A DNA stretch of 64,000 bases from Deinococcus aestuarii (GTDB lineage: Bacteria > Deinococcota > Deinococci > Deinococcales > Deinococcaceae). Shown here one piece after another: positions 36,740 through 44,865 of this stretch (its first letter is position 1; the number at the start of each line of letters is the position of its first letter). The translations under genes were made by a program, and so were the position numbers. The stretch lies in assembly GCF_018863415.1 (NCBI RefSeq), contig NZ_JAHKSN010000008.1, positions 62,001 through 126,000 of the forward strand, given 5' to 3'. The notes below the pieces were generated by a model. That model made no database searches, had not been told where the DNA came from, and worked only from the letters and a program-made list of their open reading frames with translations.

Positions 36740-37270
36740 GTGAACGGCTCTCCGGACCTCGAAGCCCGCCTGCGCGCCCTGGAGGAGCGGGTGCGGGCGC
36801 TGGAGGCCGGGCGAGCAGGGGCCGCGCCGCCGACCGGGAGTGAGGACTTCTGGGCGCTCGACACCCTGACGGGCCGTTACCCGCAGGGGGCGGTGCTCTT
36901 TTCCGGCCACGTCGAGTTGCCCACGGGCGAGCGGTACGGCTGGCAGGAGACGGCGCTTGCCCCCGACCTCCTCGCCGCCGACTGGGCGGAGGCCGCCCCC
37001 GCCCTCGCCGCCCTGGGCCACCCCCTGCGGCTCGCGCTGCTGCGTGCCGTCCTGCACGGGCAGCGCACTACGGCGGACCTCCAGGCCCAGCCGGACCTCG
37101 CCGGGGCCGGGAAGCTCTACCATCACCTGCGCGAGTTGCAGGCCGCCGGGTGGCTGACCCCGCAGGGCCGGGGCCGCTACGGGGTGCCCGGCGCGCGCGT
37201 CGTGCCCCTGCTGGCGATCCTGCGCGCCACCGGGCCGCTGCCTGCCGAATCGGGCGGGGAGCGGGGTTGA
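36740..37270 (+). CDS. ArsR-like winged-helix regulator with coiled-coil N-terminus
   Basis: 176 aa. Residues 1-30 (EARLRALEERVRALEAGR) form a short coiled coil. Residues ~90-160 contain a winged helix of ArsR type (LAALGHPLRLALLRAVLHG, TTADLQAQPDLAGAGKLYHHLRELQAAGWL). No Cys-based metal motif is visible. GTG 36740 follows TAGACT (36727-36732) by 7 bases; the first three bases of that box are the stop codon of the preceding gene. Leaderless. Target unknown. Confidence 0.8.
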   Translation: MNGSPDLEARLRALEERVRALEAGRAGAAPPTGSEDFWALDTLTGRYPQGAVLFSGHVELPTGERYGWQETALAPDLLAADWAEAAPALAALGHPLRLALLRAVLHGQRTTADLQAQPDLAGAGKLYHHLRELQAAGWLTPQGRGRYGVPGARVVPLLAILRATGPLPAESGGERG

Positions 37271-37670
37271 CCGGAACCCTGGGAAAAGGACGGGCCTGGG
37301 CGTACCGGATGGGCCGACCCCAGGCGGACAGAGGCGGACCGCCCCTCGATGTGTCGGGTGGCGCCGACGCGGTGGAGTCCTCCGAACCTCACCCCTTCGC
37401 CTGGAGGCCACCACCGCCGCGTCGGCAAGGGCGGGCCGTCGGCCGACTCCACGAGCGGCGGTCCGGACGACCCGGCGACAAGCCTGATTCCTCGCGCCCC
37501 GACATCCCCGACTCGCACAGCTTTGACGCCCCTTCCATTCAGCGCCGTCTTTTGGTCATCACCACCGACGAGGCGCCTTGCTCTTCCCGTCTCCTTTCGA
37601 GGTGCGGCCATAAACGCCCCTTCACCCGAGTCTCGCCCGCCCGCCGACTCCGGGGGGGCAGGCTGACCTC
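37271..37670. other. gene-free stretch
   Basis: 400 bases with no convincing coding frame on either strand. Contains short complementary segments (GCCGACGCGGTGG near 37360 and CCACCGCCGCGTCGGC near 37408, and GTCGGCCGAC near 37438) that could pair, but no T-run and no recognised RNA family. Confidence 0.4.
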
Positions 37671-37850
37671 ATGACCGACGACCAGAAGCAGGGGTACGAT
37701 CCCGCCAACACGTCGCCCGCCGAGGGGCAGAGCCACGCCATTCCCGACGCGGCGCGCGGCCAGGACCCGGACATCGACCCCGCCGACAAGGATTCGGCGG
37801 AAGGGGACCGCGACGAGGTGGAGGGCAGCGCCACCCCGGGCCGTGACTGA
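37671..37850 (+). CDS. small acidic, probably disordered protein
   Basis: 59 residues starting MTDDQKQGYDPANTSP, very rich in Asp, Glu, Ala, Pro and lacking hydrophobic clusters. The final eight bases overlap the GTG start of nth, so the two are translationally linked. It is similar in character to the MTDDGG protein at 8742-9029. No recognised family or known role. Confidence 0.6.
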   Translation: MTDDQKQGYDPANTSPAEGQSHAIPDAARGQDPDIDPADKDSAEGDRDEVEGSATPGRD

Positions 37851-38610
37851 GCCTCTGCTGGGCCCGCCCGAGGGTGAGCGGCCCCTGAACGCGGCCCGCC
37901 CTGAACCGGAGCGGGCCGAACTGCTGGGCTGGATGTTCGACCGCGTGCACGAGGCGTACGGCGACCGCGCCCACGAGCCCCGGCGCGAGCCCATGCACGA
38001 GCTGATCAGCACCATCCTCTCCCAGCGCACGACCCATCAGGACGAGGAAGCCGCCTATCAGGAACTGCGGCAACTCGGCGACTGGAACACGATCATCGAC
38101 ACGCCGACCGAGGTCGTCGCGCACGCAATCCGGCGCAGCAACTACCCCGAGAGCAAGGCGCCGCGCATCCAGGCCACCCTGCGGGCCATCCGCGAGCAGC
38201 GGGGCGGGTACAGCCTCGACTTCCTCGCCGAGTTGCCGGTGAAGGACGCGATGAAGTGGCTCACCGACCTGCCGGGGGTGGGTCTCAAGACCGCCTCGCT
38301 CGTCTTGCTGTTCAACTACGCGCGGCCCGTCTTCCCGGTGGACACCCACGTCCACCGCGTCAGCACGCGGGTCGGCGCGATTCCCCGCATGGGCGAGCAG
38401 GCGGCGCACCGGGCGCTTCTCAAGCTCCTGCCGCCCGACCCGCCCTTCCTGTACGAGCTGCACCTCAACCTGCTGAGGCACGGCCAGCGGGTGTGCACGT
38501 GGACCAGTCCCCGGTGCCCGGCTTGTGTCCTGCGCGAACGCTGCGACGCCCACGCGATCTACGGGAACAACGTGCCGAGCTTCGGGGAGAAGCCGGGGAA
38601 ATCTTCGTAA
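37843..38610 (+). CDS. nth: endonuclease III (DNA glycosylase/AP lyase)
   Basis: 255 aa base-excision repair enzyme for oxidised pyrimidines. Helix-hairpin-helix LPGVGLKTASLVL with catalytic Lys149, catalytic Asp167 (VDTHVHRVS) 18 residues later, and the C-terminal 4Fe-4S motif C-x6-C-x2-C-x5-C (VCTWTSPRCPACVLRERC). An ~35-residue N-terminal extension precedes the core. GTG 37843 overlaps the preceding small gene. Several Nth paralogues are known in Deinococcus; which one this is cannot be said here. Confidence 0.95.
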   Translation: MTEPLLGPPEGERPLNAARPEPERAELLGWMFDRVHEAYGDRAHEPRREPMHELISTILSQRTTHQDEEAAYQELRQLGDWNTIIDTPTEVVAHAIRRSNYPESKAPRIQATLRAIREQRGGYSLDFLAELPVKDAMKWLTDLPGVGLKTASLVLLFNYARPVFPVDTHVHRVSTRVGAIPRMGEQAAHRALLKLLPPDPPFLYELHLNLLRHGQRVCTWTSPRCPACVLRERCDAHAIYGNNVPSFGEKPGKSS

Positions 38611-38628
38611 GACAGGGAGAGATTCTCC

Positions 38629-38861
38629 TCAATCGTTCGTTTTCCTCACGTCACGATAATCAGAGACCATGACACCAACCCAAATCGGTCCGTCGCGCTC
38701 AAGCACAACGTCCACCTCTATTTCGTCGTCGTAGGCAGTGATGACTATGCCTGTTGTGACTTGAAAGAGTCTGGTCAGTTCTTAAGTGAGCCGTTGGCAT
38801 TCAGACGCACGCGGTTTTGTTCGTCCCTATTGTTGAAGTCGGCCCAAACCCTCGCGGTCAT
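38629..38861 (-). pseudogene. frameshifted small gene (about 75 residues)
   Basis: Minus-strand ATG 38861 opens MTARVWADFNNRDEQNRVRL then NANGSLKN and stops at 38775. In the -1 frame, from about 38781, the sequence continues ELTRLFQVTTGIVI, AYDDEIEVDVVLERDG and IWVGVMVSDYRDVRK to TGA at 38629. Joined by a one-base deletion at the AAGAA junction, the two parts make one 75-residue protein of a plausible small acidic family. The region is low in GC compared with nth and fmt. A sequencing error or programmed frameshift is possible; no classic slippery heptamer is seen. Confidence 0.55.
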
Positions 38862-38868
38862 CGAAAAC

Positions 38869-39483
38869 TCAGCCCCGCTCACGCTCCCGCAGCACGAGCT
38901 GGATCAGCCCCAGGGTCACGAGTTCCGCCTCCTCGGGCCGGATGGGGCGCAATTCCTCCACCACGAAGCGGCGCGAGAAGACGCTGCGGCGTTTGCGGAC
39001 CCGGAAGGCGGGCTGTCCGGCGGCGTCGGTGACCGTGTAGGTCGGATTGACGAGGTAGTCGAAGCCCAGCGCGATCACGTCGCCGATAAGGGGGATGGCG
39101 TCGAAGACCCCCTCCACCACGCTCATCCAGGGCTGGTCGTCGAGGATGGTGAATTCCACGCGCTCGTCCGGGCCCAGAAGTTCGTAGCTCGCCGCCCAGA
39201 GGGTGCGCAGGCCCCGGGCCTGGAGCGAGCCGACCAGGGGGCCGTCCAGGCGCCGAATCTCGCGCCGGGCCCGCCAGTCGAGCGCCCCCGCCATCAGTCC
39301 CCGGGCGCGGATGCCGTGCGTCTGCTGGCGCCTGGCCTCATCGGCGTAGACCCTCACCTCGTCGCGGACGCTGAAGAACTTCTCCTTGACGACGGCGACG
39401 AGGCGGCCCTCGGCGTCCGTGACGCGCAGCTCGGTCAGGAGGCTGAACTTGAATTCGAGCGTGAGGGGAAAGGTGGGGTTCAC
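38869..39483 (-). CDS. LURP-one-like protein
   Basis: 204 residues from GTG 39483. The pattern FKFSLLTELRVTDAEGRLVAVVKEKFFSVRDEVRVY and the later beta strands resemble the LURP-one/tubby-like beta-barrel family. There is a hydrophobic patch (IPLIGDVIALGFDYLV) but no clear membrane helix. Sits 16 bases after the fmt stop, so it may be the last gene of a def-def-fmt unit. Function unknown. Confidence 0.7.
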   Translation of the reverse strand: MNPTFPLTLEFKFSLLTELRVTDAEGRLVAVVKEKFFSVRDEVRVYADEARRQQTHGIRARGLMAGALDWRARREIRRLDGPLVGSLQARGLRTLWAASYELLGPDERVEFTILDDQPWMSVVEGVFDAIPLIGDVIALGFDYLVNPTYTVTDAAGQPAFRVRKRRSVFSRRFVVEELRPIRPEEAELVTLGLIQLVLRERERG

Positions 39484-39499
39484 ACCCCGGGGTACGGAC

Positions 39500-40447
39500 T
39501 CAGGCGGGGTCCGGTTCCCACCCGCCCAGGTGGGTGCCGGGAGCAACGCCCGCCCCCTGCGCCCACACCTGAGCGGGCTGGGCCCTGCGCGCCTCGGGCT
39601 GGACGGTCTGGATTCGCACCGCGCCCACGCCGCACGCGACGGTCAACCCGCCCTCGTCCACCCCCAGCACCTCGCCGGGCTGGCCCGACCCCTGCGTGAC
39701 GCTCAGGCCACTCAGCTTGAGGCGGGCACCGTTCAGGAAGGCGGTCGTCTGAGGCCACGCGGCCACCCCCCGGTAACGGTTCACCACCGCCCGCGCGCCC
39801 TCCCCCCAGCGCACGAAGCCGTCCTCCTTCACGAGCATGGGGGCGTGGGTGGCCTGGGCGTCGTCCTGCGGGGTGGGGGAGAGGTCGGGGAGACGGGCGA
39901 GCGCGTCCACGATCAGCCGCGACGCCTGCGCGCTCAGCGCGTCCGCGAGTTCGATGCTCGTCCACCCGGGCGCGATGGGCAGGGCCTCTTGCAGCAGGAC
40001 CGGGCCCGTGTCCATCCCCTCGTCGGTCTGCATGATCGTCGTGCCCGTGACCGTCTCGCCCCGGATCAGGGCCCACTGGATCGGCGCCGCGCCCCGGTAG
40101 GCGGGGAGGAGGCTGGTGTGCGTGTTCAGGAAGCCGAAGCGGGGAACGGCGAGCAGGGAGCCGGGCAGAATCTTCCCGTACGCGCAGGTGACGGCCACGT
40201 CCGCCCCGCTCTCGCGCAACCGCTCCTCGAAGGTCAGGTTCCCCCGCAGTTTCTTCGGCTGCGCCAGCGGCAGGCCCAGTTCAACGGCCCGGGCGGCAAC
40301 GGGCGGTGGCGTGAGTTTGAGTCCCCGCCCCACCGGCTTATCGGGCTGCGCGACCACGAGGACGACCTCGAAGCGTTCGCGGATTGCCTCCAGCACCGGC
40401 AGGGCGAAGGCGGGCGAACCGAAAAAAGCGACGCGCGGGGGGGTCAA
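39500..40447 (-). CDS. fmt: methionyl-tRNA formyltransferase
   Basis: 315 aa; formylates Met-tRNAi for translation initiation. N-terminal Rossmann-like domain opens RVAFFGSPAFALPVLEAI, followed by KPVGRG, CAYGKILP, and the catalytic N-x-H-x-S-L-LP (NTHTSLLPAYRGAAP), plus EGMDTGPVL. The start is TTG 40447, overlapping the TGA of def (TTGA). Formyl groups added here are removed by the two deformylases upstream. Confidence 0.95.
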   Translation of the reverse strand: MTPPRVAFFGSPAFALPVLEAIRERFEVVLVVAQPDKPVGRGLKLTPPPVAARAVELGLPLAQPKKLRGNLTFEERLRESGADVAVTCAYGKILPGSLLAVPRFGFLNTHTSLLPAYRGAAPIQWALIRGETVTGTTIMQTDEGMDTGPVLLQEALPIAPGWTSIELADALSAQASRLIVDALARLPDLSPTPQDDAQATHAPMLVKEDGFVRWGEGARAVVNRYRGVAAWPQTTAFLNGARLKLSGLSVTQGSGQPGEVLGVDEGGLTVACGVGAVRIQTVQPEARRAQPAQVWAQGAGVAPGTHLGGWEPDPA

Positions 40448-41061
40448 CCCTGGGCCTCCAGCGTTTGCAGGTAAGCGCGGGCCCGGCCCTTCAACTCGGC
40501 CAGATACTCGACGTACTCCTCGGTCACGTATCCGGGCAGGCGGTCGAGGTAATACAGGCCGTGCAGGTGGTCGGTCTCGTGCTGGAAGATGCGCGCGAGG
40601 AAGGCGTCGGCTTCTATGCTGCGCCGCTCGCCGCCCAGATCGGTGTAGGTCACGCGGATTTCACTGTGGCGGGGCACGTCCGTCCGCTTGAGGCCGGGAA
40701 TGCTCAGACAGCCCTCGCCGAAGTCGGTGTCCACGCGGTCGGAGAGGGGCTCGACGACCGGGTTGAGCATCACGAACTCGCGCAGCGCACGGGCCCTCAG
40801 CGGCTTGCCCTCCTCCGTGTCGTCGTCGTACTCGACCGCCACGAAAATCTGGTGGGGGAGGCCGACCTGGGGCCCGGCCAGTCCCGCCCCGCGTGCCTCG
40901 TACATCGTCTCCAGCATCGCGCGGGCGACCTCCTGCAAGGACTGGGGGGCAAAGCCGGGCACCTGCACGGGAGCGCTCAGGTCCTCAATGGCCTGTGCCT
41001 GTCCCCTCAATACCGGGTCGCCGTAGAGCCGGATGGGATAGACGCTTCCCGTCTGGGTCAC
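40444..41061 (-). CDS. def: peptide deformylase, copy 2 of a tandem pair
   Basis: 205 aa metalloenzyme that removes N-formyl from nascent proteins. Motif I reads GAGLAGPQVGLP (Gly for Ala in the usual GxGLAAPQ), motif II EGCLSIPG with metal Cys, motif III HETDHL with the metal His residues. Start GTG 41061 overlaps the stop of the upstream deformylase (GTGA). The lower motif-I conservation and its partner suggest divergent roles. Confidence 0.93.
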   Translation of the reverse strand: MTQTGSVYPIRLYGDPVLRGQAQAIEDLSAPVQVPGFAPQSLQEVARAMLETMYEARGAGLAGPQVGLPHQIFVAVEYDDDTEEGKPLRARALREFVMLNPVVEPLSDRVDTDFGEGCLSIPGLKRTDVPRHSEIRVTYTDLGGERRSIEADAFLARIFQHETDHLHGLYYLDRLPGYVTEEYVEYLAELKGRARAYLQTLEAQG

Positions 41062-41699
41062 TTCGCCCGTTCCTTGCCCGCGTCGGCGAGGGAATTCAGG
41101 TACGCCTTCGCCTGACGCTGCATGGACGCGAGGGCCTTGCGGTGGTCTTCCGTCACCTCGGGGGGCAGGCGGTCGAGGAAGAACACGCCGTCGAGGTGGT
41201 CGGTCTCGTGCTGGAAGACGCGGGCGAGGTAGTCGTCGGCCTCGATGACCCGCTCCTGCCCGTCGAGGTCGGTGTAGCGGACCTGCACGGCGCGGGCACG
41301 GGGCACGCCCTCCTCGTAGATGCCGGGGATGCTCAGGCAGCCTTCCTGGTAGGAGCGGTCCTTTTTCTTGTCGACGACGGTCAGCACCGGGTTGAGCATC
41401 ACGAACTCGCGCAGGACGCGGGACTTGAGGGGCGCGTCGCCGCCCTCGTGTTCCTCCTCGTCGTCCTCGTACTCGGCGGCCACGAACAGCCGCACGGGCA
41501 GGCCCACCTGGGGGGCGGCCAGCCCGACGCCGCGCGCCTCGAACATGGTCTCCAGCATGGTGTTCGCCACCTCGCGCACGGTCTGGGGTCCGGCGCCGGG
41601 CACGGTGAGGGTGTCTCCGGGGCTCAGGGGCCGCGCCTTGCGGCGCAGCACGGGATCACCGTACAGGCGGATGGGGTAGACGCGGGGGGCCTGGGCCAT
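41058..41699 (-). CDS. def: peptide deformylase, copy 1 of a tandem pair
   Basis: 213 aa. Motif I GVGLAAPQVGLP, motif II QEGCLSIPG, motif III HETDHLDG are all canonical. An acidic insertion (YEDDEEEHEGGDAP) lies in the middle, where copy 2 has a shorter EYDDDTEEG. ATG 41699 chosen; the long frame upstream of it is antisense to the next gene and rejected. Divergent from the TPR gene at 41892. Confidence 0.95.
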   Translation of the reverse strand: MAQAPRVYPIRLYGDPVLRRKARPLSPGDTLTVPGAGPQTVREVANTMLETMFEARGVGLAAPQVGLPVRLFVAAEYEDDEEEHEGGDAPLKSRVLREFVMLNPVLTVVDKKKDRSYQEGCLSIPGIYEEGVPRARAVQVRYTDLDGQERVIEADDYLARVFQHETDHLDGVFFLDRLPPEVTEDHRKALASMQRQAKAYLNSLADAGKERAK

Positions 41700-41891
41700 A
41701 GCACCCCTTTTTACCAGAGCCTCACCGCGCCGCGTCGCCGTGCCTGCACTTTTGCCGCGAAGGTGCCCCCGGCCCCCTCCGAAGGTGTGGCCCGGCCCCA
41801 GGGTCCTCTCACGCCCTCCCCACCCCGCCCCCCTAGCGTCAGGGGGACCGACGCCCCACCCGCCGAAGCCCGACCAGGAGGTTTTCCACCC

Positions 41892-43055
41892 ATGCCCACC
41901 CGACCTGTCCTCGTCCTGACCGCCGCGCTGCTCGCCTCCCTGGCCGCCGCGCAGACGGCGCAGCCCGCAACCACGCCCACCACGACGGCCACCCCCGCCC
42001 CTACCGGGGACGCAGCCGGGGCCGCCGCCGAGGCCCGGCAGCTCGCCGAGCGGGCCCGCGCCACCTATCCGCAGGGCAGCGCGAACATCGACCAGACCCT
42101 CTGGAAACAGGCCGCCGCCGCCGCCGACCGGGCCGCGCAGCTTGAACCCCAGAACCCGGAATACCTGCGCCTGCGCGCCCAGATCTACACCGAGGTCGGC
42201 TTCTGGCGTCAGGCGGAGCTCGCCTGGGCCGCGTACTTCCGGGTCACGCCCGCCGCCCCCGGGAGTGCGGAGGCGAAGCAGGCCGCGTCCGTCCAGTACA
42301 ACCTCGGTTACGCCGCCTACACGCGCAACCAGCCGACCGAGGCCGCGCGCTTTTTCTCCGCCTGCCTGGAGTTCGACCCGGCGAGCGTGCCCTGCGCGAC
42401 CTGGGCCGCCCGCACCGCGCTGGAGGCCGGGGACTACGCCCGCGCCCAGACCCTCTACAGCCGGGCGCTGAGCCTCGCCCCCGGGGACAAGACGCTCACG
42501 TACTTCCAGGGGGTGGCGCAGCGGGCCAGCCGCTACGGCCCCGCCGCCACCCGCGCCTTCAGCCGGGCGTACGCGGACCTCGACGCCGGGCGCAAACCGC
42601 AGGCGCTCGCCGGATTCCAGGAGGCCGCCCGGAGTGCGCCCAACTTCATCGAGGCGTGGCGGGAGGCCGGGAAGCTCGCCCTCGACCTCGGAAACGCCCA
42701 GGCCGCCCGCGCCGCCTATCAGGCCGCCGCCGCCCTGCCCGAGGCGAACGCGGCGGACCGCTACAACCTCACGGTCGCGCAGGAGGGCGAGCGGTACGGG
42801 CTCGCCGCCACGCGCGCTTTCCGCGACGCCTACGCGAGGTACGCGGCGGGCGACAAGGCTGGGGCCGAGGCCGGATTCCTGGCCGCCACCCAGCAGAACC
42901 CGCAGTACGCCAAGGCCTGGTCGTGGCTGGGCCGCACCCGCTACGAGGGGCAGAACTTCACCGGGGCCGCCGACGCCTACGCCCAGGCGGTGCGCCTCGA
43001 CCCGGCCGACCGGGCGAGCGCGTACTACCTGCGGCTCGCGCAGCAGGGGAAGTAG
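41892..43055 (+). CDS. secreted tetratricopeptide-repeat protein
   Basis: 387 aa. A signal peptide (VLVLTAALLASLAAA, cleavage before QTAQ) and a Thr/Pro/Ala-rich linker precede about eight helical repeats of TPR/Sel1 style (AEARQLAERARATYPQG, ARFFSACLEFDP, RAQTLYSRALSLAPGDKTL, YAQAVRLDPADRASAYYL). ATG 41892 has AGGAGG at 8 bases. Likely an envelope scaffold; partner unknown. Confidence 0.85.
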   Translation: MPTRPVLVLTAALLASLAAAQTAQPATTPTTTATPAPTGDAAGAAAEARQLAERARATYPQGSANIDQTLWKQAAAAADRAAQLEPQNPEYLRLRAQIYTEVGFWRQAELAWAAYFRVTPAAPGSAEAKQAASVQYNLGYAAYTRNQPTEAARFFSACLEFDPASVPCATWAARTALEAGDYARAQTLYSRALSLAPGDKTLTYFQGVAQRASRYGPAATRAFSRAYADLDAGRKPQALAGFQEAARSAPNFIEAWREAGKLALDLGNAQAARAAYQAAAALPEANAADRYNLTVAQEGERYGLAATRAFRDAYARYAAGDKAGAEAGFLAATQQNPQYAKAWSWLGRTRYEGQNFTGAADAYAQAVRLDPADRASAYYLRLAQQGK

Positions 43056-43156
43056 GGCATCCACCTCTCCCTTGAACGGGGTCTGGTGTCTGGCCGGGCC
43101 CCTCCCTTCTCACCTTTGTTCACGCCCCCATCAGATTCAGCCCATACGCTGGGGCT

Positions 43157-43699
43157 ATGCGCTCCCCTGCTCTGCTTCTGCTCCCCCTCACCCTGACGCT
43201 CGCGGCGTGCGGCTCGCGCGGCGTGCAGGCCCCGGACGCCTACGACCTCAGCGGCACCATCGGCGGCAACTGGGGCACCGACGCCCGGCTGCGCCTCGCG
43301 CTGGTGGGCACGGGCTTTCCCGACGTGCTGACCAACGACGGCAACCAGGCCCAGAACGTCGTCTCGACCGGGGTGAACGCGTGGAACTTCGGCTTCGACC
43401 TTCCCGACCGGCCCAGCCTGACCAGCCTGTTCGGGGCGTATCAGGTCGTCGCGTACAACGACGCCAACAACACGGGCACGTACGAGGTCGGCGAGACCTT
43501 CGCCCGCAACAAGCAGTGGCTGATCTACAGCACCATCAGCGGCAATGTCCCCGCCATCACCCTGCCCGGGGGCGGCGAGGAGATCACGCCCGCCATGACG
43601 GTGAGCGCGGGCTGGAACCTCTATGACCGCAACTTCCCCCTCAGCGACACCAACCCCCGCCCAGCGGGCAAGGTGACGGGCTACGACATCAGCCGCTGA
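43157..43699 (+). CDS. lipoprotein of unknown function
   Basis: 180 aa. Lipoprotein signal LLLLPLTLTLAAC with lipobox LAAC and Cys18. The mature part (YDLSGTIGGNWGTDARLRL, QVVAYNDANNTGTYEVGE, ISGNVPAITLPGGG) is a beta-rich domain with no recognised family. ATG 43157 follows TACGCT (43145-43150) by 6 bases: leaderless. Followed by a good intrinsic terminator. Confidence 0.78.
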   Translation: MRSPALLLLPLTLTLAACGSRGVQAPDAYDLSGTIGGNWGTDARLRLALVGTGFPDVLTNDGNQAQNVVSTGVNAWNFGFDLPDRPSLTSLFGAYQVVAYNDANNTGTYEVGETFARNKQWLIYSTISGNVPAITLPGGGEEITPAMTVSAGWNLYDRNFPLSDTNPRPAGKVTGYDISR

Positions 43700-43720
43700 C
43701 CCTCAGAAGGACCGCTCTGG

Positions 43721-43749
43721 ACGCTGCCACCCCGGCGGCGTTCTTTTTT
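43721..43749 (+). terminator. intrinsic terminator after the lipoprotein gene
   Basis: ACGCTGCC-ACCCC-GGCGGCGT (stem of eight pairs with one G-T) followed by TCTTTTTT, 21 bases after the stop at 43699. Confidence 0.85.
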
Positions 43750-43754
43750 GGCCC

Positions 43755-44801
43755 CTACAGATTCTCCCTGAAAAATGCCACGCTCCGGTCGAGCGCCAAC
43801 CGCAGGTTCCGGCTGAGGTTGTGGTTGTCGCCCTCGTAGCGGTAGGCCTCCACGCCCTGCCCGGCGGCGCGTAGGTCGTCCGCGAGGTTCTTCTGGAAGG
43901 TGTAGGGCACGTCCTCGTCGGCGGTGCCGTGGTGAAGCTGGAGGGGCCGCCCGTTGAGGTCTTCGAGGGAGGCGTTGGGGCTGAGCAGCCGCAGGTAACG
44001 CCGCTGGAGGGGTTCGAGGGTGGGCCGCTGGGTCTCCGGCGCCCGGTTCCAGTCGGTCGCCAGCACGTCGTAGCTCGCCACCACGCCCGCCCAGAGGGAG
44101 GCGGCCCGGAGGTCTCGGTCCACCAGCATCGCGCGGAGGGAGAGCTGGCCGCCCATCGAGTGACCCCACAGGCCCAACCGCTTTTCGTTCACCCGCGAGT
44201 CACGTTTGAGGCTCGCGGCGGCGTTGAGCACGTCCACCGTATAGCCGGGATCGTCGTACCCGCCGAGCGCCACCCCCTCCGACTCGCCGTGCCCCCGGTA
44301 GTCGCTCTTGAGGGTCACGAAGCCCGAGCGCGCGAAGGCGTCCTGATACGCCACGTACCGCTCGGTCGTCCGGTACTCGTCCGGCGGAATGTACCCGTGG
44401 TTGAACACGATGGCGGGCCACCCTCCGGCGGGGGGCGTGCCGCGCGGCACCGTGAGGAGCGCGTAGATGGTCAGCCCGTCCGACTCGTAGCTCACAACCT
44501 GCCGGGAGTAGTTCGCGCCCGGGTTCAGGTTCCGCACGACGGTCAGCGCACTGCCCGGGTACTCGCGCGCCCGCAGCGCCTGGATGCTGTTGGGCTGCCG
44601 GGCGACGAGGGCCTCCAGCGCCGCGTCCGTCACCCCACCGAGGGGCGGGGCGGGGGTGGGCGCCGGGGTCTGTGACGGATTCGTCTGCGTCTCCCGCTCC
44701 ACCCACGGCACCTCGAAGGGCAACCGCTCCGGCTGGGTGACGGCGACGTACCCGGCCCCCGCGACGAGGGCGAGCAGGGCGAGGCTGAGGAGGCGCCTCA
44801 T
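43755..44801 (-). CDS. exported alpha/beta hydrolase (S9/acylaminoacyl-peptidase-like)
   Basis: 348 aa, paralogue of the gene at 44866-45843. Signal/anchor segment (LLSLALLALVAGAGYVAV) then a catalytic alpha/beta-hydrolase domain with the nucleophile elbow GHSMGG, and conserved IVFNHGYIPP, TLKSDYRGHGES, HHGTADEDVPY (acid) and GDNHNLSRNL (His). Start ATG 44801 lies directly against a 14-bp perfect inverted repeat that separates it from the paralogue's stop; no Shine-Dalgarno is visible. Confidence 0.88.
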   Translation of the reverse strand: MRRLLSLALLALVAGAGYVAVTQPERLPFEVPWVERETQTNPSQTPAPTPAPPLGGVTDAALEALVARQPNSIQALRAREYPGSALTVVRNLNPGANYSRQVVSYESDGLTIYALLTVPRGTPPAGGWPAIVFNHGYIPPDEYRTTERYVAYQDAFARSGFVTLKSDYRGHGESEGVALGGYDDPGYTVDVLNAAASLKRDSRVNEKRLGLWGHSMGGQLSLRAMLVDRDLRAASLWAGVVASYDVLATDWNRAPETQRPTLEPLQRRYLRLLSPNASLEDLNGRPLQLHHGTADEDVPYTFQKNLADDLRAAGQGVEAYRYEGDNHNLSRNLRLALDRSVAFFRENL

Positions 44802-44865
44802 GGGGAGCGGCCAGCCCCCAACAGCCAGTCTCTAGCGGAGGCACTCGGACCGCTGGCCGCTCCCC
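44802..44865. repeat. 14-bp perfect inverted repeat between two paralogous hydrolase genes
   Basis: GGGGAGCGGCCAGC (44802-44815) and GCTGGCCGCTCCCC (44852-44865) are exact complements and fill the gap between the stop of one hydrolase gene and the ATG of the next, with a 36-base loop. In the minus-strand transcript the right arm touches the ATG at 44801. Confidence 0.75.
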
